Positions 13,001-23,158 of a stretch of DNA of 64,000 nt are shown in pieces. The notes below the pieces were generated by a model. The model searched no databases and was not told the origin of the DNA. It saw nothing but the letters and a program-made list of their open reading frames with translations. The position numbers were made by a program, and so were the translations under genes. This DNA is from Trissonchulus latispiculum (Eukaryota > Nematoda > Enoplea > Enoplida > Ironidae): assembly GCA_030248195.1 (NCBI GenBank), contig JASAND010011108.1:1-64000 (forward strand), read 5' to 3'. Each line of letters starts with the position of its first letter. Position 1 is the first letter of the stretch.

Positions 13001-14401
13001 TTTCGCTGTTGAGTTTTTATTGTGCTCACCACTGTTAATCACAGTCAAAGAAACTAGGCGGAGGACAGAATTTGACTTGTGCACATGCACAACTTTTGCA
13101 GCTTACAGGTAACATAAATATTTAAGCAGAAGCAGTGAATTGTTGAACAGTTCCATTTTGTTTTTATTGTAGGCGGAGGCAACTCAGCAGGAAGCCTGTG
13201 AAAAATTTGAAAAAATTTCTGAATTAGCAAAGCAGGGTTAGTAAGCTATTTTGTTACCGGCAGTTTTTCACGTGTTGTTGTAAACAGTTCAAACTTTTAT
13301 CTCATAAATGGTTTTGTGCTTGTGTTAGCGTGGCTTAATAAAATGCTGGCTGCTTTCCTCGTCGTCCCTGCAGGTAGCCGATTAGGATCCATTCCTATAG
13401 ATCCGGCGTATAGAATCGTTGCTTCACCTCATCAGTCGCGATCATCAGTCATGATTCGGCCACTTGTTAGCTCTTGCCTGTCTGCCTACTTGCTGGTTAT
13501 GCAGGATGCTGCCATACCATGCGGTTCCCAATGATGTGCTGGAACGCGAACTATGAAGCTATGTCAGTCATTGAACATCACACGTCCATTTCGAAACTCG
13601 TGTGACACTGGTGCAAACAGAGTTATGGATCTAATGGTAGCTCCTGTTTTCATACTTAAGTCTTGTGCTTTGTTTTTCCTGGGAGACCAGCTGCTACATA
13701 ACCCCAATTTCGACGACCCATGGTTATTATAGTGGAGTCACCGTCCGTCAGTTCTTGTCAATACTTAGAGGCTCCTCGTTCGTTGCAATTTAGTTTGCAT
13801 TTTGGCCAGTCCAGCTGACCTATTTATTGGATTATATGTGCATCTTTATAATCATCACTCACTCTTGTGCTGTCTCTTTCAACAACATACCGGTTGTAAG
13901 GCTTAGTAATTATAATTATTTTCAGAATTGATTGAATTCAAAAAGCGCAGGGTAGAAGCTTTTAAGAAAAATTTAGTGGAATTGGCAGAACTTCAGCTCA
14001 AACACAGCAAAGTAAGTGCAAGATGTATTTACCTTTTCCAACTGTTAGCGGGCGTCCTTTAATACTTATGCTCTTTTTCAGCATCTTGTAGCTGTAGCTG
14101 TACACGTACTGGAGGAAGTTTGAAAGTATATAAATCATCGACATGGAATTTAGTTCATTGATACATTGATTAATTTAGCGTGATCATGGTTTTGCCTTCC
14201 GTTTGTTTTATCCGTCGCAGATTATAACTACCTGATATTCATGTAGGAGACTAGCATCACTTGCATATTTGCAAAAGCAAGATCCTGGCTATAAAGACAT
14301 AAACTGGATTTCAGAAAAGTATTTATCGGTGTTTTTTACGATTTCAGGCACATGTTCAACTATTGAAATCTTGCAGTGCGGAACTTAAAGAGGCCTGTTG
14401 A
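4031..14401 (+). CDS. SNX6: Sorting nexin of the SNX5/SNX6/SNX32 clade, exons for about 354 C-terminal residues
   Basis: A PX-BAR sorting nexin of the retromer/ESCPE-1 endosomal sorting coat. Exons with GT-AG borders and closing phase: 4031-4141, 5628-5749, 7822-7945, 8146-8241, 8470-8575, 8809-8887, 9949-9988, 10538-10624, 12841-12936, 13173-13236, 13926-14011, 14348-14401. Together 1065 nt including the stop. The first two exons carry PX sequence ([13 protein letters not shown], then [16 protein letters not shown]) with the proline stretch and helical insert special to SNX5/6/32. Exons 3-5 include [18 protein letters not shown] and [12 protein letters not shown]. Exons 6-12 are the BAR domain, including RARAKNKDV and [21 protein letters not shown]. 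About 50 N-terminal residues are missing and should lie in exons upstream of the window. Exon sequence is intact, so the gene is probably functional. SNX5 versus SNX6 cannot be separated for an invertebrate. Confidence 0.93.
4155..4435 (+). repeat. Interspersed repeat R1 with G/C-rich head
   Basis: A stretch that begins TTTAGGGATTTTTTCCGGGGGGG and contains CATTTTTTGCAAAAA and a CTCCGGCGACGCGG motif. It recurs in reverse orientation at 11862-12130, and more loosely at 10880-11185 and 12270-12510. No ORF with meaning; type of element unknown. Confidence 0.5.
5072..5413. repeat. Two-copy tandem duplication, 171-bp period
   Basis: The block AGGAACCATTTTCAGATGTC starts at 5072 and again at 5243, and the two 171-bp copies are almost identical through TCCAGTTTTCATCGG. 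A recent tandem duplication inside a sorting nexin intron. Confidence 0.9.
6216..6795. repeat. Four-copy minisatellite, about 145-bp period, with TGACCAGTGGTCA near-palindromes
   Basis: Units start with GGGGGCA(C/T) at 6216, 6361, 6506 and 6650. Each has two copies of the near-palindrome TGACCAGTGGTCA (one reads ACCAATGGT) about 30 bp apart. The fourth copy is the most diverged. It lies in the intron before the exon at 7822. Confidence 0.88.
7046..7808. mobile_element. Foldback/MITE-type element with 183-bp inverted arms
   Basis: Left arm 7046-7228 and right arm about 7626-7808 are near-perfect reverse complements, enclosing about 400 bp with no ORF. Arm outer ends read CAAGTAATAAAAATGCTCC and its complement; inner ends carry AATATGGG...CCCATATT, itself able to form a hairpin, with GCTCGGCGAAGC in it. 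No transposase is present, so the element is non-autonomous. The right end stops 13 bp before the exon at 7822, so its terminal bases lie in the polypyrimidine/acceptor region of that exon. Confidence 0.85.
9077..9909. mobile_element. Non-autonomous hAT-like element with 8-bp target duplication
   Basis: The 8-bp direct repeat CTTGGGTT occurs at 9069-9076 and 9910-9917. Inside it, the ends read TAGGGTTGG and CCATCCCTA, imperfect inverted repeats of hAT type. The 833-bp interior is rich in TTTTTTCCGG / CCGGAAAAAA runs and has no transposase ORF. hAT assignment follows from 8-bp duplication and TAGGG ends. It sits in the intron just upstream of the 40-bp exon at 9949. Confidence 0.75.
10854..11185. 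repeat. R1-like repeat ending in a G-run/C-run inverted repeat
   Basis: AT-rich text with CCGGCTACGCCGG resembling the 4155-4435 repeat, followed by TAGTGAG plus a G-run near 11105 and a C-run plus CTCACTA near 11169, which can pair as a long stem. Confidence 0.45.
11271..11307. repeat. Perfect 15-bp inverted repeat with ATA-repeat loop
   Basis: GTGACCCCCGGGATA and its exact complement TATCCCGGGGGTCAC flank a 7-nt ATAATAA loop. Perfect over 15 bp on each side. Confidence 0.9.
11320..11860 (+). mobile_element. SINE or LINE 3'-tail-like segment ending in AACAACAAC
   Basis: Contains TTTCCTTGAGCAAGAAACTT and GTGCACGCTAAAGATCCC, words of the kind often seen in animal SINE bodies and LINE tails, and ends with AGCAATAACAACAACAAC, a short 3' repeat tail. 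No credible ORF. Assignment is by resemblance only, and the 5' end is uncertain. Confidence 0.45.
11862..12130 (-). repeat. R1 repeat, reverse orientation
   Basis: The reverse complement begins CAGGATATTTTTTAGGGATT, then a G-run, and follows the 4155-4435 copy through AAAAATCTTCGACGAAGCCGG. A third degraded copy in this same orientation lies at 12270-12510. Confidence 0.55.
14082..14123 (+). CDS. Possible alternative terminal exon of the sorting nexin
   Basis: A pyrimidine-rich CTCTTTTTCAG acceptor is followed by 13 codons and a TGA, in phase with the donor at 14011. Using it would replace the conserved last helix (exon 14348-14401, HVQLLKSC, which aligns with the vertebrate C terminus) by [13 protein letters not shown]. 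Splice site quality and phase are seen; use is inference. Confidence 0.3.
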   Translation, partial: HLVAVAVHVLEEV

Positions 14402-15695
14402 AGTAGGGATCTTGAAATTGTGGTTTATTTTCCGTGTATTGAGGAGATCTTAAAAATCTAACGTTTTTCAGTTCTCTCAGTAGTCAGATTGGCTCTAAAA
14501 TTCAAAATAGGGATAATTTGGATTCTTAATGATTCTGGCCCTGGAGTGTTTTTGTAACGTAATTTAAATTGCAAATTTGATTCATAGTTAACGTTTCATA
14601 CTTCAGTCGTTAAATCAAAATTCCTCCCCTCAAACATTATTGGTTAATGATTATTTTTCAAAAAAATGGCCAAGGTTTTTTAAATACTGTTGATGTCAAT
14701 AGATTTTTTCGCCAAGTATATTGTTCGTGTATGTAGTTTTCGCATTGAATTCACTTTCACTGCTGATCTACCATGGAATTTGTATGTGCGTGTATCGATT
14801 AAATATATATTTCTGTTTTCCGCCGAAGAGTCATCCCGTTTATTTGCTTATTGTGATCTGAATATGCATTATTTCATGGCTCGTTTAATTTAATTTACCT
14901 ACTATAAGTTCTGATAAATTATTGTTTCTGTAATTCTATTTTTATTAATTTTGTTAATAAGTTGCTTTATAATATGTAATGTTTGTACGATTATTTTGTT
15001 ATATATGGTTATGATAATAATGTGTTTCAGGGGTGCACTGGGTCTTAGCATCGTACTCAGTGTCCGGCCCGGTATTATGGATCTAGGTGCATCTCTAATT
15101 TATTTGATTGACCCTAGCTTGTCGAGAGTTTTATTTTCGTTATATTTTGTTTGAATACGTGTATATACGTATACGGTATGCTATATTGTTTGTTCTCTCA
15201 CTCCCGTTATTACAGGTTGACAAATTGAATTATATTAATTCCCTGTTCTACATATCTTGTCGTAAGACGACACTACAACAGGATAATTTCGTGCTGACCT
15301 GAGCACAGATTGTGATACTTATATTTAGTTCAAACAGACAAGAATAATAAAGAGTATGGCAAGGCTCGATGTGCACAGCTGTAGGAATGCATACTAGAGA
15401 AGAGTTTGGCAGCATCACGCCCCGTCATCAGTTCGACATAGTATGCACCCTAACTGCTAGTCCCCCGCAAACCAACAAATCAGACGTTCTCCAGTTTTCG
15501 TTAACATAAAGGACTGAGCTTTTAGAATCGAGTGATTTGTTGGGAATTTATGTCAGCCATTCTCATTTGGAGCTGCATGATCGTATGCAGTCTAATCAAT
15601 TATGTACTCGTGACGAGTCGTTGTGTGTCCGAAAGAAAACTAAAATAAGCCATCGCCTGACCTCCACCGCAGATCCCGTGGAAAAAGAAATTCCG
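14402..15695. other. No gene seen; presumed 3' flank of the sorting nexin
   Basis: AT-rich sequence after the sorting nexin stop codon. An AATAAA near 15345 could be a poly(A) signal, but nothing else supports it. Short open frames here look accidental. Confidence 0.5.
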
Positions 15696-15738
15696 CTATG
15701 ATTTTGCAATGAACGTAGAAGCAACCACGTTCTTTTCA

Positions 15739-15887
15739 GAGGCCGATGTTATCAACGCCGAAACCAGGGTTAGCGACTTAACCGTGGTTTCACCGTTGAT
15801 AACATCGGCCTCGGAAGCCGACGTTATCAACGCCGAAACCAGGGTTAGCGACTTAACCGTGGTTTCATCGTTGATAACATCGGCCTC
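15739..15887. repeat. Two tandem near-perfect 74-bp palindromes, 75-bp period
   Basis: First palindrome 15739-15812: GAGGCCGATGTTATCAACG pairs with CGTTGATAACATCGGCCTC, and GAAACCA with TGGTTTC, around a short centre GGGTTAGCGACTTAACC. The second, 15814-15887, has the same plan with two changes. Both strands are open through the array because of the symmetry, which is not evidence for protein. Confidence 0.92.
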
Positions 15888-16475
15888 GGAAGTTTCTGTT
15901 TCGTGCAGCATGTCAATAGGCTGGTACTGATTCGTTTCAGTACAGCGACATGGACTCTTGCTCACAGTCTGTAGGTATCAAAATTGTAAGGAGGCAGACC
16001 AGACGACTGTGCGTGTCGTGGCATAAAGTGTGCTTACTGCTTAGTGTGCCATGGCCAATGCTATTATCTAAGTTCGTTAAATTTTTATGTTGCGCACGGT
16101 GATTAGCATGGTGATGCTTCTCATTGGCTCTTTGTTGCCTGCTAAGCTTGTTATTTTTGACTCGATTGTTATATATTGTTTTGATATGTGTTATTAACTT
16201 AATATTATTTATATTAATAAACGACCCTGTTCGTGTGAGTGATTAGATTTAAGGCGAATCCACGTTATGGGTATGTCATTCTTACTATTTATTTCCTCCA
16301 ATGTCGCTGATTTTTACAGATTTTACATGTCCAAACTATGTATATTTTAACGAGGTTATAAAGTTGCACGTATTGCCGTATTTTTAGTCTATCCTATCTC
16401 GGTTTTTGCGTCCAGATGTGCGTTTCTTCAATTTTTTCAAATCAAGATCTCATTCAAAAGGTCAGGCAGGACTAA

Positions 16476-17952
16476 GGGCCGTATTCACCAAGTCGTGGTA
16501 GCCCTACCAGTGGTAGCCTTACCAGTGTTAGAGTTACAGACGGTAAGAATACCAATTGGTTAGCCGAGTATATTCACAACCAATTGGTTAAGTTACCGGT
16601 GGTTAACCAGTGGTTACTTACAGAGGCTAAAGGCTGAACAATGTTTTCCGTAGAACTAAAACTGTTTTTGAAATTGTATTTTAATGTTTCTTATAATTTA
16701 ACGAAATCACATCGTTTATTAATTGCATTATTAATTTAATTATTGAAGATTAGTTGAGTTTGATTAAATAATATTTACTGCAAATTTTAAAATTTTCTCG
16801 TTGGTCGTTTTACTGTTTGTAATTTGTATTACTTTCAATCATTCTGACAGTTGGGTTCTTAAGATTGAATTATGAATATATATTAGTGACTCCTACTGGG
16901 GCAGACTGCTCCTATTTTTGGTAGACATACTCATACAAGGACAATTACAGTTAGAGTTGTAGGTATCATTTAGCCTAGAAAACGTTTTAGAAAAGTCGCT
17001 GCGTGGAAACGTGAGTTTTGGAAAAATTAGCTTTTATCCACTAGAACTTGCATTGCGGCCACTCTCCACGGACAAACTTAAGTCATTCGAATTTTCTCAT
17101 CAAGACCTACAACTTTCTCTTGACAGTATTTTTCAATTCCTTACAGTTTTAGAGAACACGGAGAAAATTGATTTCGAGGACCAAAACTTACTATTATTCG
17201 AAAAATCAAATATTGCAACATTTCGACAACATTAATATGCTTTACACACGCATTTGGGGACGATTGCCGACGGCTATTTTTTATGGTTTAGCATTTTCTC
17301 TTTCTGTTCCAGAGGAATAAGTTCTCCATGGCCGATAAATCACTGCTTTTTCTTCGAGCGAAACTAATCAGATATTGTACTAATCAAAAAATAGGTACTT
17401 CTCGAGAATATTTTTGATAGCATCGAATTTCTCAAATGGACTAGTTCGGTCTCTACAAACTCGCAGACTCTTCGCGTATAGTCCACTACTAAGCCTATCA
17501 TATGTGCCATAATGTCTAATTTTTAAACAAATTTCGCTACTTTGTTAACAATAAATGCGCAGTTGTCGAAAAACCTTCAAATATCATTTGACAAATTAAG
17601 GATCTACTCCGAAAAGAAGTTTGTATGATATTATAATTTTTGCTTGAAACATAAGAAATATTAAACATAAAACTTATAAATAAAACACAAGTCCTACTCC
17701 AGCGAAAGCATTTTTGGTCCTTTCTAGCGAAAAATTAACAAGAAAACTGTTATTTACATCCAGAATATACACTGCAAACCACGCACAAGGCTGGTTAGCA
17801 AAATAACTCTCTGTAAGCTACCAGTGGTGTATGCTACCACTGGTTAGAAAAGTTTGGTGAAATGAGTCTCTGTAAGTAACCAATTGGTTTAACCACTGGT
17901 AACCTTTAAAAGCTACCACTGGTAGGTTACCAGAGCTTGGTGAATACGGCAT
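16476..17952. mobile_element. PIF/Harbinger-like non-autonomous element with TAA target duplication
   Basis: Left end GGGCCGTATTCACCAAG (16476) and right end CTTGGTGAATACGGCAT (17952) are inverted repeats flanked by TAA on both sides (16473-16475 and 17953-17955). Subterminal regions on both sides are packed with ACCAGTGGT / ACCACTGGT and ACCAATTGGT motifs. A three-base TWA duplication and GGGCC-type end fit PIF/Harbinger. The interior has only a 74-codon frame (17011-17235) of no recognised family, so no transposase is called. Confidence 0.72.
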
Positions 17953-17955
17953 TAA

Positions 17956-19454
17956 GATTAGTAGTAAAGTAAAACTACAAAATTATCAAATTTGTAACTG
18001 TTGTAGCAGAAGAAGAATATCCAAAATTTTTGGTTCTTCAAAGAACGTTTTTCGCAAAAAATAGACAAATGGGAATTTAGAATAATGCAAGACTACTATT
18101 TTATTAAAATTTTCAAATACAAAAGGCCTATCTATGTACGAGAAATTCACGATTAATTTATCATAACCAGCTTTATTTACAAATGCTTCACTGTTATGCC
18201 GTTGAATCAGAGCTGGACGTGGACACTTTTTCCGACCGCGACCGCAGTCGCCGTGACCGCGACCGCAGCCCGCAGACTAATTTTGTGACCGCAAAAGTTT
18301 GAGTTATTAACCTTTAATTCTATATGCAAAAGTCCAATTTTCTCATATTTTTAATGTGTTTAGTGTTTACAGAATTTTTACAGTCACATCACCGCAGTCG
18401 GTATTTTGTTTAGGGCTGGTGCAGCGACGACAGCGCAATTGAAACTTACACAAATTGGTTTGTTGCTGCATTTGGAGTGTTCGATAGTGGAATTCTGTAT
18501 GCAGAGTGTCTGTTCTTTCACTTTAGCGTTGAGGTTGCCAACCGAACGGCAGCGGCAGAATAGTATTACCACTACTTGAAGCGTTGGTTTTCCTACTTTC
18601 GGGAATTTTTGCCTAACTTTCAGAACATTTGATTGAACGGAATTGAACTGAATTGACTGGAACCTAGTTAGCCAACGCACAAACCTTCCCTTTTGGCATC
18701 TACATTAGTGTACGAGTATTGAAATTCCTGCTTTTTGATTATTACGAAGAGATAGTTAGGTAACGTTCCTGTCAACTGTCACTTGAAGAAAAACAGAAAA
18801 AATGCGATAGTGGTCGCGGAGTGCATAAACTTGAAATTTAAAATCTTTTGTATTTTGCTGGTAGCACATGGAAACGAACAGAAACTGGCATAAAGCAAGA
18901 AATTTACAAAACTGAAATTAGACAAAAAGGTGATGAACAAATTTAAATCCCGAAACTACAGTAAGGACTGATAGTTTATGTTCGGTTCGTTTTTTCCGCA
19001 AAAAATAGCCGGAAAAAACCTTTTTTCCGGTTTGTTTTAATTTTTGCCATTTCTTCCTTTTTTCGGCCCATGTCAAGATAAAAGTTAGAACCCCCAGAGC
19101 CCCCATCAGAAAAAAAGGAGGTTCTCAATTTTTTTTCAAAATGCGTTTGCATCCAGGACTTTGATTTGTCCGTGACTACGTTGCGGATCCTTTCCTTCAG
19201 TTGTTTCTTTGATTCACAACGCAACGTACCGCATGGTGTGGAATAAAATTCATTACTAAAGAAAGTTTAAGCACTTAATTTGCATATTGTGACTAACGTG
19301 TATAAACTTGTCTATTTTTCATCTTAACCGGAGGGGGAACTGGGAGAAATCTCTGATAAAACGGCAATTAATAAAACCAAAGGGGGTTCTGTTTTAAAAA
19401 CACTGCTAAATATGAAATTGTTATAACAAACAATTCGCGGTTGAATAACTTTCG
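17956..19454. other. No gene seen; includes a fragment related to the hAT-like element
   Basis: 18980-19120 shares the TTTTTTCCG...CCGGAAAAAACC text with 9077-9909, probably a fragment of the same family. 18225-18275 is a GACCGCGACCGCAG low-complexity run. A 98-codon minus frame at 18384-18680 matches nothing I know. Confidence 0.45.
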
Positions 19455-20680
19455 TCAATGCCCCCTCTGCACAAAAACGAAAGCACAAAAACGGACCGTG
19501 TCACGGATACCGCCTTTCGCGACCTTAGCCGAAGCATCCGACTCATCGGGGTCGCTAGCCTCTTTCGAGGTCGACGGTTGATCCAACCTGTCCATAGATT
19601 CGGCGGCTACAGATGCCTGTTCGACAAGCATCGCCGCATCTTCCGAGCGATATTTCTTCGTGAAAGCTCTCAGAACCTCCTCAAAGTCCTCCATTTTCTC
19701 GACGACTCTCTTCGCCGACGAAGCCACCTTCTTGTGCTGCCTCGCTATAGCCTGCTCCAACTTTTCCTCCTCCAAGCCGAATTCATCCTGTGCTCGAGCC
19801 ACGCGGTCCCAATAGGCCTCCAACATATCCGCGTCGACCGAAGACAAATCCAACGGATTATAGCGGTTGAATGTCGGAACATCCACCGAAACATTAGATT
19901 TTCGCGGTGAAACCGCGTTTCGGGGCGCTTTCCACGTGTTGTCGGCCGACCGATGAAGCTTCAGCTTGGGTACAGTCGGAGTGTCGCGATTTTCTGTCGG
20001 AAAATCCCGACTATCGGCATTTTCGTCGGACTTTTTAGTCGCCGGAGAACTGGACTCATCATCATGGCCGTCCCCGGGGCTCGTGCTAGAAGCCCGGGTC
20101 GAACCCGAGCCCGAAGCACGAGTCCCAGATGGACCAGGTTCCGGATTGCAGACCTTAGTCGCAGCTTCCCGAATCGACAAGCCATCGGCGACAGTGATGG
20201 CTTGCGTCGCCACCGAATTTTTGGACGGCTGTGCCGATCCTTCCTCGCCGACATCAGGCACCACCTGATCGGCGTGTTGGTTATGTTGGTGTGCGTTGCC
20301 CTTATTCGACCTCTTGTCGGGCCTTCGTTGACGCCATTGCCGAGCAGGTGCCTCATTGCGTTGAGGTCGCCGACCATTTGTCGCTATACAGCACAAATGT
20401 TCACATTTCGACTCGGGAAAACCAATTAGGCATCGCCATCTCGGCGGCTGAAAGTATTTATCCGGTATTTTCATAGCTTCTCTCATCGACATCATATTCA
20501 CACTCCCATATCTCGCAACAGAACCAACTGGCTTTCCATTTTGCCCGAGGCGAGATCCCGAGGATCCCGGTCCATGCCCCGAGTTCGAGAAACGACGAGG
20601 CCTAGCAACATTTGGCGATTGGACCATATTTACACTTCCAGTTTGCGGCTTGTTTTGGGGGTTCCGCGCCCCCGCTATTC
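19455..20680 (-). CDS. ORF2 expressed by -1 frameshift from gag; no polymerase domain
   Basis: Open for 390 residues from the first ATG at 20627, and open upstream back to the slippery site, so the likely product is a Gag-ORF2 fusion. Near residue 60 it has a Cys/His cluster (RWRCLIGFPESKCEHLCC). The middle is basic and then Ser/Pro rich, and residues about 265-345 are highly charged and likely coiled coil (EEEKLEQAIARQHKKV). I see no DTG/DSG aspartic protease motif, no reverse transcriptase, RNase H or integrase here or downstream. It ends in a stop at 19455. Function unknown; the frame is clean over more than 1.1 kb, suggesting recent activity or selection. Confidence 0.7.
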
Positions 20681-20687
20681 GTTTCCC
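20657..20687 (-). promoter_or_regulatory. -1 programmed ribosomal frameshift signal between ORF1 and ORF2
   Basis: On the minus strand the ORF1 frame reads G GGA AAC GAA TAG, a canonical X XXY YYZ slippery heptamer (plus coordinates 20681-20687) with the stop two codons later. A 7-nt spacer follows, then a GGGGG/CCCCC stem (20669-20673 with 20657-20661) with a 7-nt loop. Slipping by -1 enters the frame of ORF2 with no stop before its ATG. GGGAAAC is the heptamer of PEG10 and of some lentiviruses. Confidence 0.82.
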
Positions 20688-23158
20688 GAATTGCCAGATG
20701 ATTGTTGTCGGTTGCCGGCCGAGTTACTTCCGCCACCGGCATCAGACGCCTGATTAGCACCGCCTCTCTGTTGACCACCGCGCCTTCCATAATTGAAACG
20801 ACCACCTCGACCACCTCCTCGGTAGGTCCTTCCATCGGCGGCAGATTGAGTATTTCCAGTGTTAGCTGTCGCATTCTTCATGAGCAAGCTACCGAATAAC
20901 TTGCTCGCCAACATCTGTTGTCGGCGAGGGTCATCACCCCAGAAGCGCACAGCCTTCACGTACACCGGACAACTCAACCACTTATGCCCAGGCTCCGCAC
21001 AATAGGTACAGTGCATGGACTTAGCGGGGTTTCCGCCGGCTTTGGCCGAGCCAGAAGCCGACCCCTGCTGCTCAACCAGGTAGCAGACATCTTCTTCGTC
21101 CATGTCTTCCAAACTGGGGTCGTCCAAAATTTCGCAGGCTGCCGCAATTTCATCATCCAAGGACCTCTGTCGGGAGGCCTGAGCCTGTCCTTGGGTAATC
21201 GAGTTCCTAATATCCTGCAATTGTCGCTGCAAATCACGTACATAGTCGGGACAATCAGGGTCCACGGACGTTGTCCGAGGCCGATCGCCGACAGCCATCG
21301 CAGATTCCATCGGCTTTGACTGGCTGTCGCCCTCTTCAACCGACTGCAGTATACGTACCGCTCGCATAAAAATGTCATTCGGCCGATCATAAGCCCAATA
21401 GGTCGCGTCGGCGAATGAACTTGCCACTTTCGCCCGAATCGAAGGTTTCAGACCGCGCGTCGCGCGATCCACAACCTTCAATTCGCGAACTTTCGGCTCG
21501 GCGTCGGGAAAAGCTTTACAGGCGAGCGTCCTCAATTCGATGAGGTACTCATGGCACGTTTCGGACGCTTTTTGCGCCCGCTCGAAGAACTCTCGAGCAT
21601 ACTGATCGGATGTTTTGGCGACTGGCTCATAAAGCTGCTTCAAAACCGCCTCCAGCTCTTCATAGGTCTCGAGGGTGTGGCCCTCGAGATCTTGTTTGAC
21701 ATTATCTTCCAGCAGATACCAAAGAATAGCCTTCTTTAGCTCGGCTGGGGCCAAGCTTGCCGACCAAGTGTTCTCAAACATGCGAAGCCACGTCGACAGC
21801 TGAATGCCACCTTTTCGCCCCTTGAACTTCGAGATTGACTTGAACCATTTCAAGTAATCATGAAGAACATGGACGGTTTCTGGGGTCAGTTGAAGCACAT
21901 TGACATGCCCCAGAACCGGGACAGTCGGAATCTCGGGCCGAGCCGGCGACGCCGCTCGACCACCTGGCGATGAAAGCCGACCAATCGGTCCGGAAAAGTC
22001 CGAGGAACCGGTGTCACCGAGTTCCCGAACGGCAGGTAAGAGATTTCGGCCACCGGTGCGAACTCGATTTCCGGCTCGCGCACCGCGAACCGAAGGCAGC
22101 CTAAGGTTAGGCCGATGCGTCAACGGCGATGAAAAATTGGCCGGTGAAGATAACAGGTCCGGTCTTATCACAGTGCTATTCAGCACCGTCGCACTCATTC
22201 GCACCATGAATGAGTTTTCATTTCGTTGGTTCGTTAGCAAAAAATCTCGGTGAGTGGTGCGCAAACGCGACTGAATCGCGAATTGGCTCATATCTCCATA
22301 ACTTGTTGTTACCGGCGTACCCAATCCTGTAGAGATGGCCGACGTTCCAAATCGACCATTTGCTAGAGCCCCCGACAACTGAACACCATCGTACGCGGGA
22401 TCCCAAGATAATCTTTCGTCAGTTGTCGGCTCTAACACCAAATTGGCCAATGCTGTGGTCCCCAAAGTGAATTCCTGGTCGAGGTCCAAGTCCAACAACC
22501 CGAAATTCTGCGAAGCAGCACCAGAAAATCCCGACACGGAGGGTTGGTCCGGCGAAGCCGAGGCCACGGGGGGCACCAAATTCGCGGCGGGAGTTGCATG
22601 GGGTCGGGTCGAACCCGGCCCCATGAACTCATCCCGACCAATTATCGTTTGGTCCCCGGGGCTCGACCCAAAACTTTGGGGAGAGCCGCTCTGTTGTTGG
22701 CCAGACATGTTCCAGTCCAGGTTTCTTACCGTTTGGTCAGTGAAGGACCTGGCCCGAGCGGTTGCACCGCTAGGGGGGTCGGCAGAATCATTTTGCAGAG
22801 ATTCCATGCTCGAAGCTGCCGAAACATAGACGGATTCCTGCGAAGTGACAGCCGTCAACGGACCAATATCCTCCAAATCCTGCACCGAACCGGACAAACT
22901 GCCGCCAACAGAACGGGCGACGCCCCTTCTGTAGTCTCCCAAACCAGCACCTCGTGTCCTCAAATCCGCCTGCGACGCCGAACTGGCCCGCGGGCGGAGT
23001 TCCAGAGCCGAATCCTGAACACCCGAAGTGGACGGACCCGCTCGGTGTAGGCCCCGCATGGTTCCACCAGCATTTTCTCTACAGCAACTTGGATTAGGAT
23101 ACGGCTGATTCCTTTCCTTCTTAGCCTTCAATCTTTCGGACATACGTACAGAATCCAT
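20675..23158 (-). CDS. Gag-like protein with CCHC zinc knuckle (ORF1), LTR-retrotransposon type
   Basis: 827 residues. The first 420 are low-complexity, Ser/Gly/Pro rich. Residues about 425-585 form a retrotransposon gag capsid-like region (TPETVHVLHDYLKWFK, GGIQLSTWLRMFENTW, EELEAVLKQLYEPVA). A knuckle near residue 720 reads CTYCAEPGHKWLSC, matching C-x2-C-x4-H-x4-C. The C-terminal tail is RG/Q rich. The ORF ends six bases after a GGGAAAC heptamer and appears intact, with no stops or shifts. I found no LTRs, primer site or polymerase nearby, so this could be a non-autonomous gag-only element or a domesticated gag gene. It lies in what should be intron 3 of nicastrin, same strand. Confidence 0.85.
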   Translation of the reverse strand: MDSVRMSERLKAKKERNQPYPNPSCCRENAGGTMRGLHRAGPSTSGVQDSALELRPRASSASQADLRTRGAGLGDYRRGVARSVGGSLSGSVQDLEDIGPLTAVTSQESVYVSAASSMESLQNDSADPPSGATARARSFTDQTVRNLDWNMSGQQQSGSPQSFGSSPGDQTIIGRDEFMGPGSTRPHATPAANLVPPVASASPDQPSVSGFSGAASQNFGLLDLDLDQEFTLGTTALANLVLEPTTDERLSWDPAYDGVQLSGALANGRFGTSAISTGLGTPVTTSYGDMSQFAIQSRLRTTHRDFLLTNQRNENSFMVRMSATVLNSTVIRPDLLSSPANFSSPLTHRPNLRLPSVRGARAGNRVRTGGRNLLPAVRELGDTGSSDFSGPIGRLSSPGGRAASPARPEIPTVPVLGHVNVLQLTPETVHVLHDYLKWFKSISKFKGRKGGIQLSTWLRMFENTWSASLAPAELKKAILWYLLEDNVKQDLEGHTLETYEELEAVLKQLYEPVAKTSDQYAREFFERAQKASETCHEYLIELRTLACKAFPDAEPKVRELKVVDRATRGLKPSIRAKVASSFADATYWAYDRPNDIFMRAVRILQSVEEGDSQSKPMESAMAVGDRPRTTSVDPDCPDYVRDLQRQLQDIRNSITQGQAQASRQRSLDDEIAAACEILDDPSLEDMDEEDVCYLVEQQGSASGSAKAGGNPAKSMHCTYCAEPGHKWLSCPVYVKAVRFWGDDPRRQQMLASKLFGSLLMKNATANTGNTQSAADGRTYRGGGRGGRFNYGRRGGQQRGGANQASDAGGGSNSAGNRQQSSGNSGNE

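Noticed and set aside
15696..15965. ORFs on both strands with nearly the same protein
   Set aside because: Explained by the palindromic symmetry of the tandem repeats.
16990..17235. 74-codon ORF inside the Harbinger-like element as a transposase remnant
   Set aside because: No DDE or Myb-like motif visible; too short to support.
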